Shown: positions 7,552 to 16,681 of the stretch, in pieces | Numbering within the stretch: the first letter of the stretch is position 1 | How the letters are laid out: the number at the start of each line of letters is the position of its first letter | Source of the DNA: Clostridia bacterium | GTDB taxonomy: Bacteria > Bacillota > Clostridia > Oscillospirales > CAG-272 | NCBI GenBank assembly: GCA_017452475.1 | Contig: JAFTMJ010000007.1 | Span: 1-48,346 of the forward strand | DNA: 48,346 nt | Reading direction: 5' to 3' | The notes under the pieces: generated by a model | The model's input: the letters and a program-made list of their open reading frames with translations, nothing else | Database searches by the model: none | What the model was told of the DNA's origin: nothing | Program-made: the position numbers and the translations under genes

Positions 7552-8872
7552 ATGAGAATGTTAAAATCCTTTTGTAAACCTCGTCGTAGATGTACAGAAG
7601 TGAGCTTATAAAAATAATAATGAACAAAATCTGACACACCAAATCAACAAGCGTCATCCAATCTGCGTATGGGCGCAATATTACCGTTAACGAATAAACA
7701 AGCGCGCTTAAGCCTGCAAAGGATGCGGTTAAAGCAATTTTCTTGTTTGACCGCTTTTCAAACTCTTTCAAATAGTATTCAATATCAACCTCTGAAAAAA
7801 TTCCCCTATGCTTTAGTATATTATGTCTTGCGTTTGACTTCATAACCAATAAAATGAGAACTACAGAGGCAACCAACGCAATTGAAGATAAAATTGCGGA
7901 AACACAAAGGACAAAATACATATCCTCTGCCTCCGAAACCTTTAACATACTTTCCATATTGTATTTTTCAAAATAGCTTTGGCTTGATACCATCTCAAGC
8001 ACATCCAAGCCTATATGAAGCGCCAAAACGCCAAGCAAAGCAACATACAGCTTGTCTATTTTGTAAACCTTCCTTATGATTAAATAAAGGAAGGCTAAAG
8101 AAGCCACAAGGGTAAGCATAAAATCTTGGAAAATATCAACGTTTATGTATTCCCAGGTAAAGTCGAAAATAAACAGGGAGCTAACTGCGATTATAATAGC
8201 TACCCTTATACCGTCCTTTGCCAAAAACAGAGATTTGTTCTTCTCTGTTTTTTCAGAAAAATCATTTTCAATTTTGTCTGTTACCTCTTTTGAGATAGCT
8301 TTTATAAAGAAGCGAATAATTTTAACAAGCCAAATTATTGAAAACGAAAGCGCCACGATTACGGAAAAGCCGATAAACAGTGGCTTAAAGCGCAAAAATG
8401 TGTAATCTGTGTCCAAGGTAAAGGCACTGTTTAAGGAAAGAGCCGTTAAATCAGGTAAAACCGCAAGAACAAGCCTTGCCACAAAGGCAGCTATTGTAAA
8501 CCGCCTAATTTTTGATGATATGCTATGTACCGCCTTATTTTCATACGGCACAATATAAGAAATTGCGCCAAAGAGCTTAACAAAAAACGGAATTCCAAAA
8601 ATCACCTCAACAATACCGAAGCAGAAGGAAAGCAGTAGTGACATTGTTGGGTCAAAGGAGGAAACCATAACTATTGAAAACAGCTTGACCGCTGAAACAA
8701 TTGCCATTTTCCTTGCCGAGGACACAAGCTCCTCAGTGCAGGTATACACATAAGATGCCTTTGAAAATGCCTTAATAATCAGCAAATATGCCACAAGGTC
8801 AGGTAAAATATCAATGTTGGAAACAAGAGGGTTAAACAAAAACACTGACGCTATAATTAAGTACTTAAGCAT
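7550..8872 (-). CDS. polytopic membrane protein of unknown function, secA operon
   Basis: 440 residues with about ten to eleven hydrophobic segments, no recognised motif, and no signal peptide (MLKYLIIASVFLFNPLVSNIDILPDLVAYLLI is itself a membrane segment). A hydrophilic Lys/Glu-rich stretch lies near residues 193-222 and another, with HRGIFSEVDIEYYLKEFEKR, near 355-380. The start codon overlaps the stop of the preceding gene as TAATG, so translation should be coupled to it and, through it, to secA. No function is assigned. The association with secA suggests a role in the envelope, but that is only context. Confidence 0.7.
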   Translation of the reverse strand: MLKYLIIASVFLFNPLVSNIDILPDLVAYLLIIKAFSKASYVYTCTEELVSSARKMAIVSAVKLFSIVMVSSFDPTMSLLLSFCFGIVEVIFGIPFFVKLFGAISYIVPYENKAVHSISSKIRRFTIAAFVARLVLAVLPDLTALSLNSAFTLDTDYTFLRFKPLFIGFSVIVALSFSIIWLVKIIRFFIKAISKEVTDKIENDFSEKTEKNKSLFLAKDGIRVAIIIAVSSLFIFDFTWEYINVDIFQDFMLTLVASLAFLYLIIRKVYKIDKLYVALLGVLALHIGLDVLEMVSSQSYFEKYNMESMLKVSEAEDMYFVLCVSAILSSIALVASVVLILLVMKSNARHNILKHRGIFSEVDIEYYLKEFEKRSNKKIALTASFAGLSALVYSLTVILRPYADWMTLVDLVCQILFIIIFISSLLYIYDEVYKRILTFS

Positions 8873-9504
8873 TATTTGTCCCCCTTGTTCTTCTTATTTT
8901 TGTTAGCAACCTTATTAAACGCCTTATTTAGCGCATCAAACACAGGCACGCCCGAGGTTCCCTTTTCCATATTCTTATCATCCTCATAGCAAATACGGGC
9001 ATAGCAGTTAAACAAAATCACAAGCATAAAGGCGGAGTACAAAATTTGCAAAATCAAGCAAACAATGCCAAGCCTTGGTGTGACAAGCTCACCCTTGACA
9101 AATATGGAAATTATATCACAAATCAAATATGCGGCAATGAAAACGGTGTTAACAATGCTCCAGCCTTGAAGCTTCCTCAGCTCGACCTCCCCAGCAAGCA
9201 GGTAAATGCCCACAAGGATAAGTATAAGCAAGGAAGGCGCCAAAACGCCCTCAAGCTGAATAAGCACACCGTAAAAGATGTTGGCAACGCTACCGAAAAC
9301 ATACATTCCAACACTTGTAAGACTGACAAGAAGCAGGGCTGCAGAGGTTATGGCAGAAGCCACGAAAAGCTTGTTTTGTACCGATAGCTTGTACAGTGCA
9401 AAAAGCATTAGTGCAGAGCCCAAAACATATGTGAAGGAGCTAATCGGCGTTAGCGCCCCAAAATATGTTAAAAACACCGCAAAAAACAATATACCGAAGC
9501 CCAT
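8872..9504 (-). CDS. small polytopic membrane protein of unknown function, coupled to secA
   Basis: 210 residues with about five to six membrane segments and a C-terminal cytoplasmic-looking tail rich in Lys and Asn (ANKNKKNKGDK). I recognise no family. The start overlaps the secA stop as TAATG and its own stop overlaps the next start in the same way, so secA and both membrane genes form one translationally coupled run. It may be specific to this bacterial lineage. Confidence 0.72.
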   Translation of the reverse strand: MGFGILFFAVFLTYFGALTPISSFTYVLGSALMLFALYKLSVQNKLFVASAITSAALLLVSLTSVGMYVFGSVANIFYGVLIQLEGVLAPSLLILILVGIYLLAGEVELRKLQGWSIVNTVFIAAYLICDIISIFVKGELVTPRLGIVCLILQILYSAFMLVILFNCYARICYEDDKNMEKGTSGVPVFDALNKAFNKVANKNKKNKGDK

Positions 9505-11309
9505 TATGCTTCTCCGCCCTGGTTAGCTCCACAGCATTTTTTGTACTTCTTTCCGCTTCCGCAAGGACAAGGCTCGTTTCTGCCCACCTTTTGCTCTGCT
9601 CTTACGGGCTGTTTAACCTGCTTTGCAGGCTTGTTTTGCTTTGCGCCAAAGTTCATAAAGCCCTCTTCTGTCGGCTTTACAACCTGTACACGCTGCATTG
9701 GCTTTTCCTTAGGAATAGCGGACAAAATGCCCCGAACTGTATCGTCACGAATATTAATAATCATATCGTCGAACAGGTCTGCGCCTGCAAGCCTATACTC
9801 ATTGATTGGATTACGCTGAGCGTAGGACTGAAGTCCAATACTGTCGCGAAGGTCGTCCATTGCCTCTAAGTGATCCATCCACTTTTCATCAACATTGCGA
9901 AGAAGGACAACCCTTTCAAGCTCTCTTGCCCCTTCCTCACCGAACAGCTCATCCTTGCTCTGCCAAAGCTTCATAGCGCGGTCGGTCAAGGTGTCCAAAA
10001 TATCATCCGAGTCAAGGCTTTCATCAAGGAAATCCTCCTTTGAGCATAATAGACCCATATATTTGTTCTTAAGCTCTTGCAGCTCCCAAGAATCGCTATC
10101 CCCGTTCAAGTATGCATCAACGGAATCACGAATTGAGGACTTAATCATATTCTCAATCTTAGACTTTAGGTCATTTCCGTCAAGAACATCTGCACGCTGA
10201 GAATAAATTATATTTCTCTGCTGATTCATAACGTCATCATAGGAAAGGACATGCTTTCTCCTTGCAAAGTTCCTACCCTCAAGGCGCTTCTGCGCATTTT
10301 CAATTTGGCTGGAAAGGAGCCTTACATCAAGGGCGGTGTCCTCATCCAAGCCAAGCCTTGAAACGATACCGATTATTCTGTCACCGCCGAAAAGACGCAT
10401 TAAGTCATCCTCAAGGGATATAAAGAAACGGGATTCACCGGGGTCACCCTGACGGCCTGAACGGCCTCTTAGCTGGTTGTCGATACGCCTACTCTCGTGG
10501 CGCTCTGTACCTATTATAAACAAGCCCCCCGCTTCTCTTACCTTTTCAGCCTCGGGCTCTATTTCAACCTTGAACTTGTTATATAGCTCATTAAACACCC
10601 TTCTTGCCTCAAAAACCTCTTCGCTAACGGACTGTGAGCTTCCTGTTGCCAAGGCAATCATTTCCTCCTCATATCCGTCCTTACGCATTTGGTTTTTAGC
10701 AAGGAACTCTGCATTACCGCCAAGCATAATATCAGTACCACGGCCCGCCATATTGGTTGAAATGGTAACGGCACCGAATTTACCTGCCTGGGCAACGATT
10801 TCCGCTTCTCTTTCGTGATACTTGGCATTAAGCACTGTATGCGGAATGCCTGCGCCCTTAAGCTTTTTTGAAAAAGCCTCGGATTTTTCAATGGAAACAG
10901 TGCCGACAAGAACAGGCTGACCCTTTGCGTGGCACTCCTTAATTTGTGCAATTACGGCTCTGTCACGACCCGCACAGCTCCTGTATACACGGTCATTGTG
11001 GTCAAGCCTTATCATTGGCTTGTTTGTAGGTACAACAACAACGTCCAAGTCATAAATCTCACGGAATTCCGCTTCCTCGGAAAGGGCGGTACCTGTCATA
11101 CCGGAAAGCTTTTTATACATTCTAAAGTAGTTTTGGAATGTGATTGTGGCAATTGTTCTGTTTTCCCTTTGAATTTTCACCTTTTCCTTTGCCTCAATTG
11201 CCTGGTGCAATCCGTCGGAATAGCGTCTGCCCGGCATAAGACGGCCTGTAAAGGTATCAACTATGATAATTTGTCCGTCATGAATTACATAATCGGTATC
11301 ACGGTGCAT
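9504..11309 (-). CDS. secA: SecA preprotein translocase ATPase, C-terminal part after a frameshift
   Basis: The frame gives 601 residues from an internal ATG; SecA-like sequence in the same frame continues upstream to about 11440 ([20 protein letters not shown]), so the ATG at 11309 is not a natural start. It holds the second motor half: VDTFTGRLMPGRRYSDGLHQAIEAKE, KLSGMTGTALSEEAEF, GRGTDIMLGG, ESRRIDNQLRGRSGRQGDPG, the helical scaffold and wing, and the C-terminal zinc motif CPCGSGKKYKKCC that binds SecB or lipid. SecA drives protein export through SecYEG. Joined to the upstream frame it would make a normal protein of about 915 residues. Its stop overlaps the next gene. Confidence 0.93.
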   Translation of the reverse strand: MHRDTDYVIHDGQIIIVDTFTGRLMPGRRYSDGLHQAIEAKEKVKIQRENRTIATITFQNYFRMYKKLSGMTGTALSEEAEFREIYDLDVVVVPTNKPMIRLDHNDRVYRSCAGRDRAVIAQIKECHAKGQPVLVGTVSIEKSEAFSKKLKGAGIPHTVLNAKYHEREAEIVAQAGKFGAVTISTNMAGRGTDIMLGGNAEFLAKNQMRKDGYEEEMIALATGSSQSVSEEVFEARRVFNELYNKFKVEIEPEAEKVREAGGLFIIGTERHESRRIDNQLRGRSGRQGDPGESRFFISLEDDLMRLFGGDRIIGIVSRLGLDEDTALDVRLLSSQIENAQKRLEGRNFARRKHVLSYDDVMNQQRNIIYSQRADVLDGNDLKSKIENMIKSSIRDSVDAYLNGDSDSWELQELKNKYMGLLCSKEDFLDESLDSDDILDTLTDRAMKLWQSKDELFGEEGARELERVVLLRNVDEKWMDHLEAMDDLRDSIGLQSYAQRNPINEYRLAGADLFDDMIINIRDDTVRGILSAIPKEKPMQRVQVVKPTEEGFMNFGAKQNKPAKQVKQPVRAEQKVGRNEPCPCGSGKKYKKCCGANQGGEA

Positions 11310-11422
11310 TATTCCGTGCGCCCTGATTGCCTGCTGGATATGGTGGTAAAGCTCGGAGTTTTCGGGTGCAGACAGATTTTCGATTTCAAAATGCTTCTCC
11401 GCCTTTTCAACACCGTACTTTG

Positions 11423-12250
11423 TTAAGGTAACACTTCTTGCCTTTCATCAACGATATAGTCAGCAAGAATATCGTCATGCTCTACCTTTAGATCAAGCTC
11501 CTTAATTACAAACTTTCTGAGCTTTGATACAAAAGCCTCAGCCCTGTCATAAAGATCTGTTGACTTTTGACCTGCGCCTGAAATGATAAGAGGAGTTCTT
11601 GCCTCATCGATAAGGATTGAGTCAACCTCATCAACAATTGCAAAGGTGTGGCCTCTTTGCGCCATATCCTCCTTGTAAATAACCATATTATCACGAAGGT
11701 AGTCAAAGCCAAACTCGTTGTTTGTACCGTAGGTAATATCGCATCTGTATGCGTTGATTTTTTCTTCCCTTGACTGACCGTGAACAACAAGACCTGTTGT
11801 AAGCCCCAAGAACTCGTGGACTCTACCCATTTCCTCACAGCCGAGCCTTGCAAGATAGTCGTTAACGGTAACAACGTGTACGCCGTTACCTGTCAATGCA
11901 TTCAAGTAAGATGGCATAACAGCAACAAGAGTTTTACCCTCACCTGTCTTCATTTCCGCAATTCTGCCCTGATGCAACAAAATACCGCACATAAGCTGAA
12001 CTCTGAATGGGCGCTTGCCAAGAACCCTGTCTGCCGCCTCACGAACCAAGGCAAATGCCTCGGGCAGGATATCGTCAAGAGTTTCTCCGTTCCTTAGCCT
12101 TTCCTTAAACTCATCGGTCTTAGCGCGCATTTCATTGTCAGACATAGCCTTATATTTGTCTGCCAAGCCTTCAATTTCATCAACCAAAGGAATGATTTTT
12201 TTAATTTGACGGTCACTGTATGTGCCGAATATTTTTGTAAAAAGTCCCAT
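11423..12250 (-). CDS. secA: SecA preprotein translocase ATPase, N-terminal part before a frameshift
   Basis: 275 residues covering the first motor domain and start of the preprotein-binding domain: [21 protein letters not shown], Walker [37 protein letters not shown] and the DEAD-type [19 protein letters not shown]. The frame ends at VDERQEVLP, where family members continue as VDEKA..VTLT. Adding one A in the A-run at 11443-11445 (plus strand TTT) restores [19 protein letters not shown] and fuses it to the downstream frame. SecA is essential, so a sequencing or assembly error is the likeliest cause. The region before the ATG has a small GCCA/TGGC hairpin between a distant AAGGA and the start. 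Confidence 0.92.
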   Translation of the reverse strand: MGLFTKIFGTYSDRQIKKIIPLVDEIEGLADKYKAMSDNEMRAKTDEFKERLRNGETLDDILPEAFALVREAADRVLGKRPFRVQLMCGILLHQGRIAEMKTGEGKTLVAVMPSYLNALTGNGVHVVTVNDYLARLGCEEMGRVHEFLGLTTGLVVHGQSREEKINAYRCDITYGTNNEFGFDYLRDNMVIYKEDMAQRGHTFAIVDEVDSILIDEARTPLIISGAGQKSTDLYDRAEAFVSKLRKFVIKELDLKVEHDDILADYIVDERQEVLP

Positions 12251-12361
12251 TTTTTAACGCCAAAATGGCTTCCTTCCATAGCAATACAGAATAATTATAC
12301 TATAAAACTTTTCAAATTTCCACACTTATTTTAAATTTTATAATAATTTAATCTTTTCATA

Positions 12362-12390
12362 TTGATTTTCACCTTTTTTCGTATTAAAAT
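12362..12390 (+). promoter_or_regulatory. sigma-A promoter of trmL
   Basis: -35 TTGATT (12362-12367), 17-bp spacer, -10 TAAAAT (12385-12390). It lies inside the longest open frame and therefore supports the downstream ATG at 12422 as the true start. Confidence 0.6.
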
Positions 12391-12421
12391 GTATCTATCA
12401 AAACAGTTTTTGGAGTTATTT

Positions 12422-12901
12422 ATGCTAAATTTAGTTCTTTTGGAGCCCGAAATCCCACAAAATACAGGAAACATTGCCCGCACCTGTGCCGCAACAGGAG
12501 CAAGACTTCATATGATAAAGCCCTTTGGTTTTGAAATTGACAATGCAAAGCTGAAGCGCGCAGGAATGGACTATTGGTTTCATTTGGAGATTTTTTACTA
12601 TGAAAGCTTAGATGAGTTTTTTGAAAAAAACAAGGATATTGAATTCTATTTGTTTACAAAAAAAGCTTCCCATAGGCACACTGATGTTAAGTACGGGGAT
12701 AACCCCTTCTTTTTCTTCGGTCGCGAAAGCTGCGGCTTGCCCGAAGGCCTGCTTGAAAAACACAGGGACAAGTGTATAAGAATTCCTATGAAGGAGGGAC
12801 TACGTTCTCTTAACCAATCAAACTCTGCCGCTATTGCCGCATATGAATACCTGCGCCAAAGGGATTTTGAAGGGCTTAGCGACATTGGAGGACAATATTA
12901 A
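12422..12901 (+). CDS. trmL: tRNA (cytidine/uridine-34 2'-O)-methyltransferase TrmL (SPOUT)
   Basis: A 159-residue SPOUT methyltransferase of the YibK/TrmL type, which methylates the wobble 2'-hydroxyl of tRNA-Leu. The family opening NLVLLEPEIPQNTGNIARTC, the middle FFGRESCGLPEGLLE and the SAM-knot end RIPMKEGLRSLNQSNSAAIA are all present and of normal length. The open frame extends 20 codons further up, but the family starts at this ATG, GGAG sits seven bases before it, and the promoter overlaps the extra codons. Monocistronic, divergent from secA. Confidence 0.93.
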   Translation: MLNLVLLEPEIPQNTGNIARTCAATGARLHMIKPFGFEIDNAKLKRAGMDYWFHLEIFYYESLDEFFEKNKDIEFYLFTKKASHRHTDVKYGDNPFFFFGRESCGLPEGLLEKHRDKCIRIPMKEGLRSLNQSNSAAIAAYEYLRQRDFEGLSDIGGQY

Positions 12902-12904
12902 ATG

Positions 12905-12932
12905 AAAAAAGAGTGCCGAAGCACTCTTTTTT
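12905..12932. terminator. bidirectional terminator between trmL and cls
   Basis: A perfect 12-bp stem (12905-12916 with 12921-12932) with a CGAA tetraloop and terminal A/T runs, between two convergent genes. Confidence 0.9.
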
Positions 12933-12933
12933 G

Positions 12934-14436
12934 TTAGAACAGTGGCGCAAATGCGGCAATAATCGCCCTAAAAACGCGGATAATCGGAGAAACACGGCAA
13001 TCCTCCAAGGATATTTTTATGCTGTCATTTAAAATACTGTTATAGTCACTCAAAACATCGTTAATAGTGTCTGTTTTATACATCCAAACACCGCATTCGA
13101 AGCTTAAATAAAAGCTTCTGTAATCAAAGTTGACACTGCCTACCGTTGCTATTTTGTCATCGGAAACTACTATTTTTGAGTGGTTAAAGCCCGGCTTGTA
13201 TTCATACACCTTAACCCCTGATTTTATAAGCTTTAAATAATAGGATTTCGTTGCCTGGTCCACCACCCTGTGGTCGGGGATATGAGGCACAACTATTCTA
13301 ACATCCACGCCGCTTTTTGCCGCATTTGTTATTACCTTCAGCATCTCATCATCCACAACGAAATACGGGGTGCTGATATATACATATTTTTGCGCTTGAG
13401 ATATGATGTTCATATATACATTTGCACCCACATTCTCATCGTCAATCGGGCTATCTGCATAAGGCTGAAATATGCCTGTACTTATTTCTTCATATTCAGG
13501 TTTTTCTAAGAGCTGCTTCTCACCCGTTATATATTCCCAAAGGGTCAAAAAGAAAACCTCAAAGCTATATGCGCCCTCTCCGTATAAGGCAATGCCGCAA
13601 TCCTTCCAATAGCCAAATCTCGTTTCACGGTTAATATATTCGTCTCCCAGATTGACACCGCCGCTATATGCTATTTTTGTGTCAACGGTACAAATTTTTC
13701 TATGGTCACGGTAGTTTAAAATAATGCTTGTGACAGGGACAAAGGGATTAAAGGCTTTTACCTTAATTCCCGCAGAAACAAGCGTCTTTATTTCCTTCTT
13801 ACTTATCCTGTCTATACTGCCGAAGTCATCATATATAACCCTTACATCAACGCCTTGGGATGCCTTTTCCTTTAATACCTTTTTAATCTCGTCCCACATA
13901 TGGCTTTCCTTGATTATAAAGTACTCAACATATATGGATTTTTTAGCTGTTTTTAAATCCTCTATAAGCGAGATAAAGTAGTCCTCACCGCAGGAAAAGT
14001 ATCTGCTCCTTGTGTTCTTAACAGGTGGTGAATATGCAAAGCTTTTTATATATTTGGACTGCTTTTCTGCATAAGAGTCATCAAAGTTTATTTCCTCCCT
14101 CTCGTGCAAGCCGTCCTTTATTCTTTCGCTTATGCAAAGCATTTTTTTCTTTCCTCGCTTGGTCATCCAGCTACCCTCTAACATTATGTAAAGGGTAAGA
14201 CCAAACATTGGAAACACAAGCAATAGCAAAATCCAGGCTATTTTATACCCCGAGTTCATATTCCTGTTTACAACATATACACAGCACAGTATAGATAGCA
14301 AAAGAGAGATTGAATAATAGTATACAAACACGCCCTCAAAATAAGCAACAAGCACAAATACAATTAAAAACTGAATTAATATGTTTATTGCCGTTGCAAT
14401 CATCCTGCTCGTAAAAAGCCTTGTAAATCCTTTCAT
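12934..14436 (-). CDS. cls: cardiolipin synthase (phospholipase D superfamily)
   Basis: 500 residues with two N-terminal membrane segments (about residues 12-70) and two PLD catalytic motifs: HRKICTVDTKIAYSGG followed by GDEYI near residue 245, and HSKIVVSDDKIATVGSVNFD near residue 420. The enzyme condenses two phosphatidylglycerols to cardiolipin at the membrane. The length and layout match Gram-positive Cls. It starts 13 bases after dpaB, with GAGGAAAAGAA placed in the gap, so it is probably transcribed with the dipicolinate synthase genes. That would couple this cardiolipin synthase to sporulation. Confidence 0.93.
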   Translation of the reverse strand: MKGFTRLFTSRMIATAINILIQFLIVFVLVAYFEGVFVYYYSISLLLSILCCVYVVNRNMNSGYKIAWILLLLVFPMFGLTLYIMLEGSWMTKRGKKKMLCISERIKDGLHEREEINFDDSYAEKQSKYIKSFAYSPPVKNTRSRYFSCGEDYFISLIEDLKTAKKSIYVEYFIIKESHMWDEIKKVLKEKASQGVDVRVIYDDFGSIDRISKKEIKTLVSAGIKVKAFNPFVPVTSIILNYRDHRKICTVDTKIAYSGGVNLGDEYINRETRFGYWKDCGIALYGEGAYSFEVFFLTLWEYITGEKQLLEKPEYEEISTGIFQPYADSPIDDENVGANVYMNIISQAQKYVYISTPYFVVDDEMLKVITNAAKSGVDVRIVVPHIPDHRVVDQATKSYYLKLIKSGVKVYEYKPGFNHSKIVVSDDKIATVGSVNFDYRSFYLSFECGVWMYKTDTINDVLSDYNSILNDSIKISLEDCRVSPIIRVFRAIIAAFAPLF

Positions 14437-14449
14437 TTCTTTTCCTCAC

Positions 14450-15010
14450 TTAAATAAACAGTGGCTGAATTTGTTTTCTCATCAGTGCCCCGTCGAGTGT
14501 TCCGCGAAGCAACGAAAACTCGCACACTAAGGAGTGTGGTTTGCCGTCCGGGTCATCCTGCTTCATTGGAACAAAGAACACATTTTTTCTTTCCAGAAGT
14601 ATGCTTATGTTTTGTAGGTTGGCTGAAAGTGCATCATTTGAGCAAAGCGCCACAACCAAGGGTCTGTCCGACCTCAGATGTGCTTTTGCCGCCATTGTTA
14701 CCCCTGTGTCAGTTATTCCTCTCGCTATCTTTGCAAGAGTATTGCCTGTGCAGGGAGAAATTATTAGGGCATCAAGAGAAATCTTAGGTCCTAAGGGCTC
14801 CGCGTCCACTATTGTGTGTATGACACTGTTGCCCGTTATTTTTTCAACTTCCTTTATTAAGCCCTCTGCTTTGCCGAAGCGTGTATCCGTATGATACACA
14901 TTATCACTCATAATCGGCAAAATATCATAACCATTTTCTTTAAGCTTCCTTAGCTCCTCTAAGCTTTTCTTATGTGTGCAAAAGGAGCCGCAAAATGCGT
15001 ATCCAATCAT
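14450..15010 (-). CDS. spoVFB: dipicolinate synthase subunit B
   Basis: 186 residues, flavoprotein-like fold. The start MIGYAFCGSFCTHKKSLEEL, LIISPCTGNTLAKIARGITD, TGVTMAAKAHLRSDRPLVVAL and the conserved KQDDPDGKPHSLVCEF identify the DpaB/SpoVFB family. With subunit A it makes dipicolinic acid from the lysine-pathway intermediate in the mother cell; the product is stored in the spore core. The ATG overlaps the end of dpaA by four bases (ATGA). Presence of this pair indicates an endospore former. Confidence 0.94.
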   Translation of the reverse strand: MIGYAFCGSFCTHKKSLEELRKLKENGYDILPIMSDNVYHTDTRFGKAEGLIKEVEKITGNSVIHTIVDAEPLGPKISLDALIISPCTGNTLAKIARGITDTGVTMAAKAHLRSDRPLVVALCSNDALSANLQNISILLERKNVFFVPMKQDDPDGKPHSLVCEFSLLRGTLDGALMRKQIQPLFI

Positions 15011-15756
15011 GTATTACCCTTTTCTGCCAAGGAAAGCTTGCTTTCAATTGCATCAAATATCACCTCTGCCGCACTGTACGGCAAAATTTTACCGGGTAAT
15101 GATGAGCCTATATGAACGCCCTCCATATTTTCAAAGCCATAGGGTGGGGAGGCAAGCTCAATCAAATGCACCCCCTTGGGCATTTGCTCGGTGATATGCT
15201 TAGGCACTATGCTTGACGGCACGGTATTTATGATTATATCGAATTCGGGTAAGCGCTCGATGCTTGACGCTTTATAGCCGTCATGCAATATTTTTGCCCT
15301 TACCTCTTCCCTTCTTGCGTATGCTGACACGGAGGCACCCAAGGATTTTAAAATACGGCACAGAGGTTTTCCAATTCTGCCATAGCCTATAACAATTGCT
15401 TTCTTGCCGTTTACGGACTCCTTCGTTACACTGTGAATATAGGATACAGCGGCTTCCGCTGTCAAACACGCGTTTTTTTGCAAAAAATCCTCATTTTTCG
15501 AATAATCAATTACACAGCCGTCAAAAAAGGATCTTATCCTGCTTTCGTTTCCGCAAAGAACAAGAGTGCTTTTTTTCGTTTTGGCAAGCAGCGCTTCAAG
15601 CTCTTGATGGCTTAGCTCATTGACGATAGAAAGAATGAGACAGTCGCACCCGCAGTAGTCCTCTAAAGGCGAAATAAACGAATCATAGCCCTTTTGAAGC
15701 AACAATTCGTTTACCTTCACATATCTTAAATCCTTTGATACAATATTTATTTTCAT
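15007..15756 (-). CDS. spoVFA: dipicolinate synthase subunit A
   Basis: 249 residues, somewhat shorter than the usual ~290. An N-terminal sensing/catalytic domain (DLRYVKVNELLLQKGYDS) is followed by a Rossmann NAD(P) domain with GYGRIGKPLCRILKSLGASV and then IIINTVPSSIV and LIELASPPYGF, matching SpoVFA. It is the oxidoreductase half of dipicolinate synthase. First gene of dpaA-dpaB-cls; a sigma-K-like -10 lies about 43 bases upstream. The ribosome site AAGGAAA precedes the ATG. Confidence 0.92.
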   Translation of the reverse strand: MKINIVSKDLRYVKVNELLLQKGYDSFISPLEDYCGCDCLILSIVNELSHQELEALLAKTKKSTLVLCGNESRIRSFFDGCVIDYSKNEDFLQKNACLTAEAAVSYIHSVTKESVNGKKAIVIGYGRIGKPLCRILKSLGASVSAYARREEVRAKILHDGYKASSIERLPEFDIIINTVPSSIVPKHITEQMPKGVHLIELASPPYGFENMEGVHIGSSLPGKILPYSAAEVIFDAIESKLSLAEKGNT

Positions 15757-15798
15757 AGCATTTCCTTAACCCATATATTTGAGAATTTCTTCTCACTA

Positions 15799-15807
15799 TA
15801 TTATATG
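15799..15807 (-). promoter_or_regulatory. possible sigma-K -10 element for dpaA
   Basis: On the minus strand the sequence CATATAATA fits the CATANNNTA -10 of late mother-cell promoters. I do not see a convincing -35 AC at the right distance, so this is a partial match only. In Bacillus the equivalent operon is sigma-K dependent. Confidence 0.35.
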
Positions 15808-15827
15808 AATTACAAAATGCCTTGACC

Positions 15828-16568
15828 TTATTTATTGTTTTTTGCAATGAGCATATTGATTGAAAAGCCCTTTGCGCTAAAGTTGCGCTCATACTCGGTT
15901 TTGATATTAACGCTGTTCATATCCGAATTGTGCAAATCAAAGGTGTGATATTCAAGAGTGAATGGAGATTTCTCCACCTCCTCCAAGGAAAAGTCAAATA
16001 GAGGGCGATTGTCGGTTTTGAAATATATTTTTCCGTTTGGAGTAAGAATTCTTGAATACATTTTCAAAAATTCAATGTATGTAAGCCTGCGCTTAGTGTG
16101 CCCTTTTTTGCCCCACGGATCACAGAAATTGATAAAAATACTGTCAACGGAATTGTCGGGCAAATGGGTAAGCAGCTCCTTTGCATCTCCGATTGTGAAG
16201 CGAACATTGCCAAGCTGCTCCTTGCCAAAGCTAATGCTATCGCTTCCTAAAGGGTACACGGTACCGTCCGCCGTTTGCCAGCCGCCGTTTGTGGCTAAAT
16301 CACCCAAATTCCTTGACTTTGCATAGTTTTCTACTGCCAAAACGCAAACATCAAGAATTTTTTCAATGGCTAAATAGTTAAAAACGGGCTCTTGAACGGA
16401 CTTACCCCTTATAAAGTCGCCCTTTCCGCAACCGATTTCAATCCTTAACGGGTTTTTATTCTCATAAATTTCATCCTTGCTTGCAACAAAGCCATCAATG
16501 TCGGTAACCAAAAGCTCACCCAAAAGATTCAATCTTTCGTTACCGTACTTCTTTTTTTTCATTCTCAT
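15828..16568 (-). CDS. trmB: tRNA (guanine-N7-)-methyltransferase
   Basis: 246 residues from ATG 16568. Class-I SAM methyltransferase with RIEIGCGKGDF (SAM loop), VDSIFINFCDPWGKKGHTKRRLT (TrmB signature) and IYFKTDNRPLFDF. It forms m7G46 in tRNA. The frame stays open to 16634, but the extra 22 residues are not family-like; GGAGAAAA lies about 11 bases before 16568. The N-terminal run MRMKKKKYGNERL is basic. An insertion near residues 85-115 between the SAM loop and DAKELL is longer than in short TrmB proteins. Divergent from the TSCPD-polA operon. Confidence 0.92.
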   Translation of the reverse strand: MRMKKKKYGNERLNLLGELLVTDIDGFVASKDEIYENKNPLRIEIGCGKGDFIRGKSVQEPVFNYLAIEKILDVCVLAVENYAKSRNLGDLATNGGWQTADGTVYPLGSDSISFGKEQLGNVRFTIGDAKELLTHLPDNSVDSIFINFCDPWGKKGHTKRRLTYIEFLKMYSRILTPNGKIYFKTDNRPLFDFSLEEVEKSPFTLEYHTFDLHNSDMNSVNIKTEYERNFSAKGFSINMLIAKNNK

Positions 16569-16681
16569 ATTGATATTTTCTCCGTTTTTTGTTAAAATAG
16601 TGGTAAGATTATTACTTAATGTGTATTTTATCACAGTTTTAAGGAAATTTCTATATCTTTTTTGTAAACAAGGAGTTTTTT

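Noticed and set aside
11420-11450. Programmed frameshift in secA
   Set aside because: The site lacks a proper X-XXY-YYZ slippery heptamer and no stem-loop follows closely; an error in an A-run is simpler.
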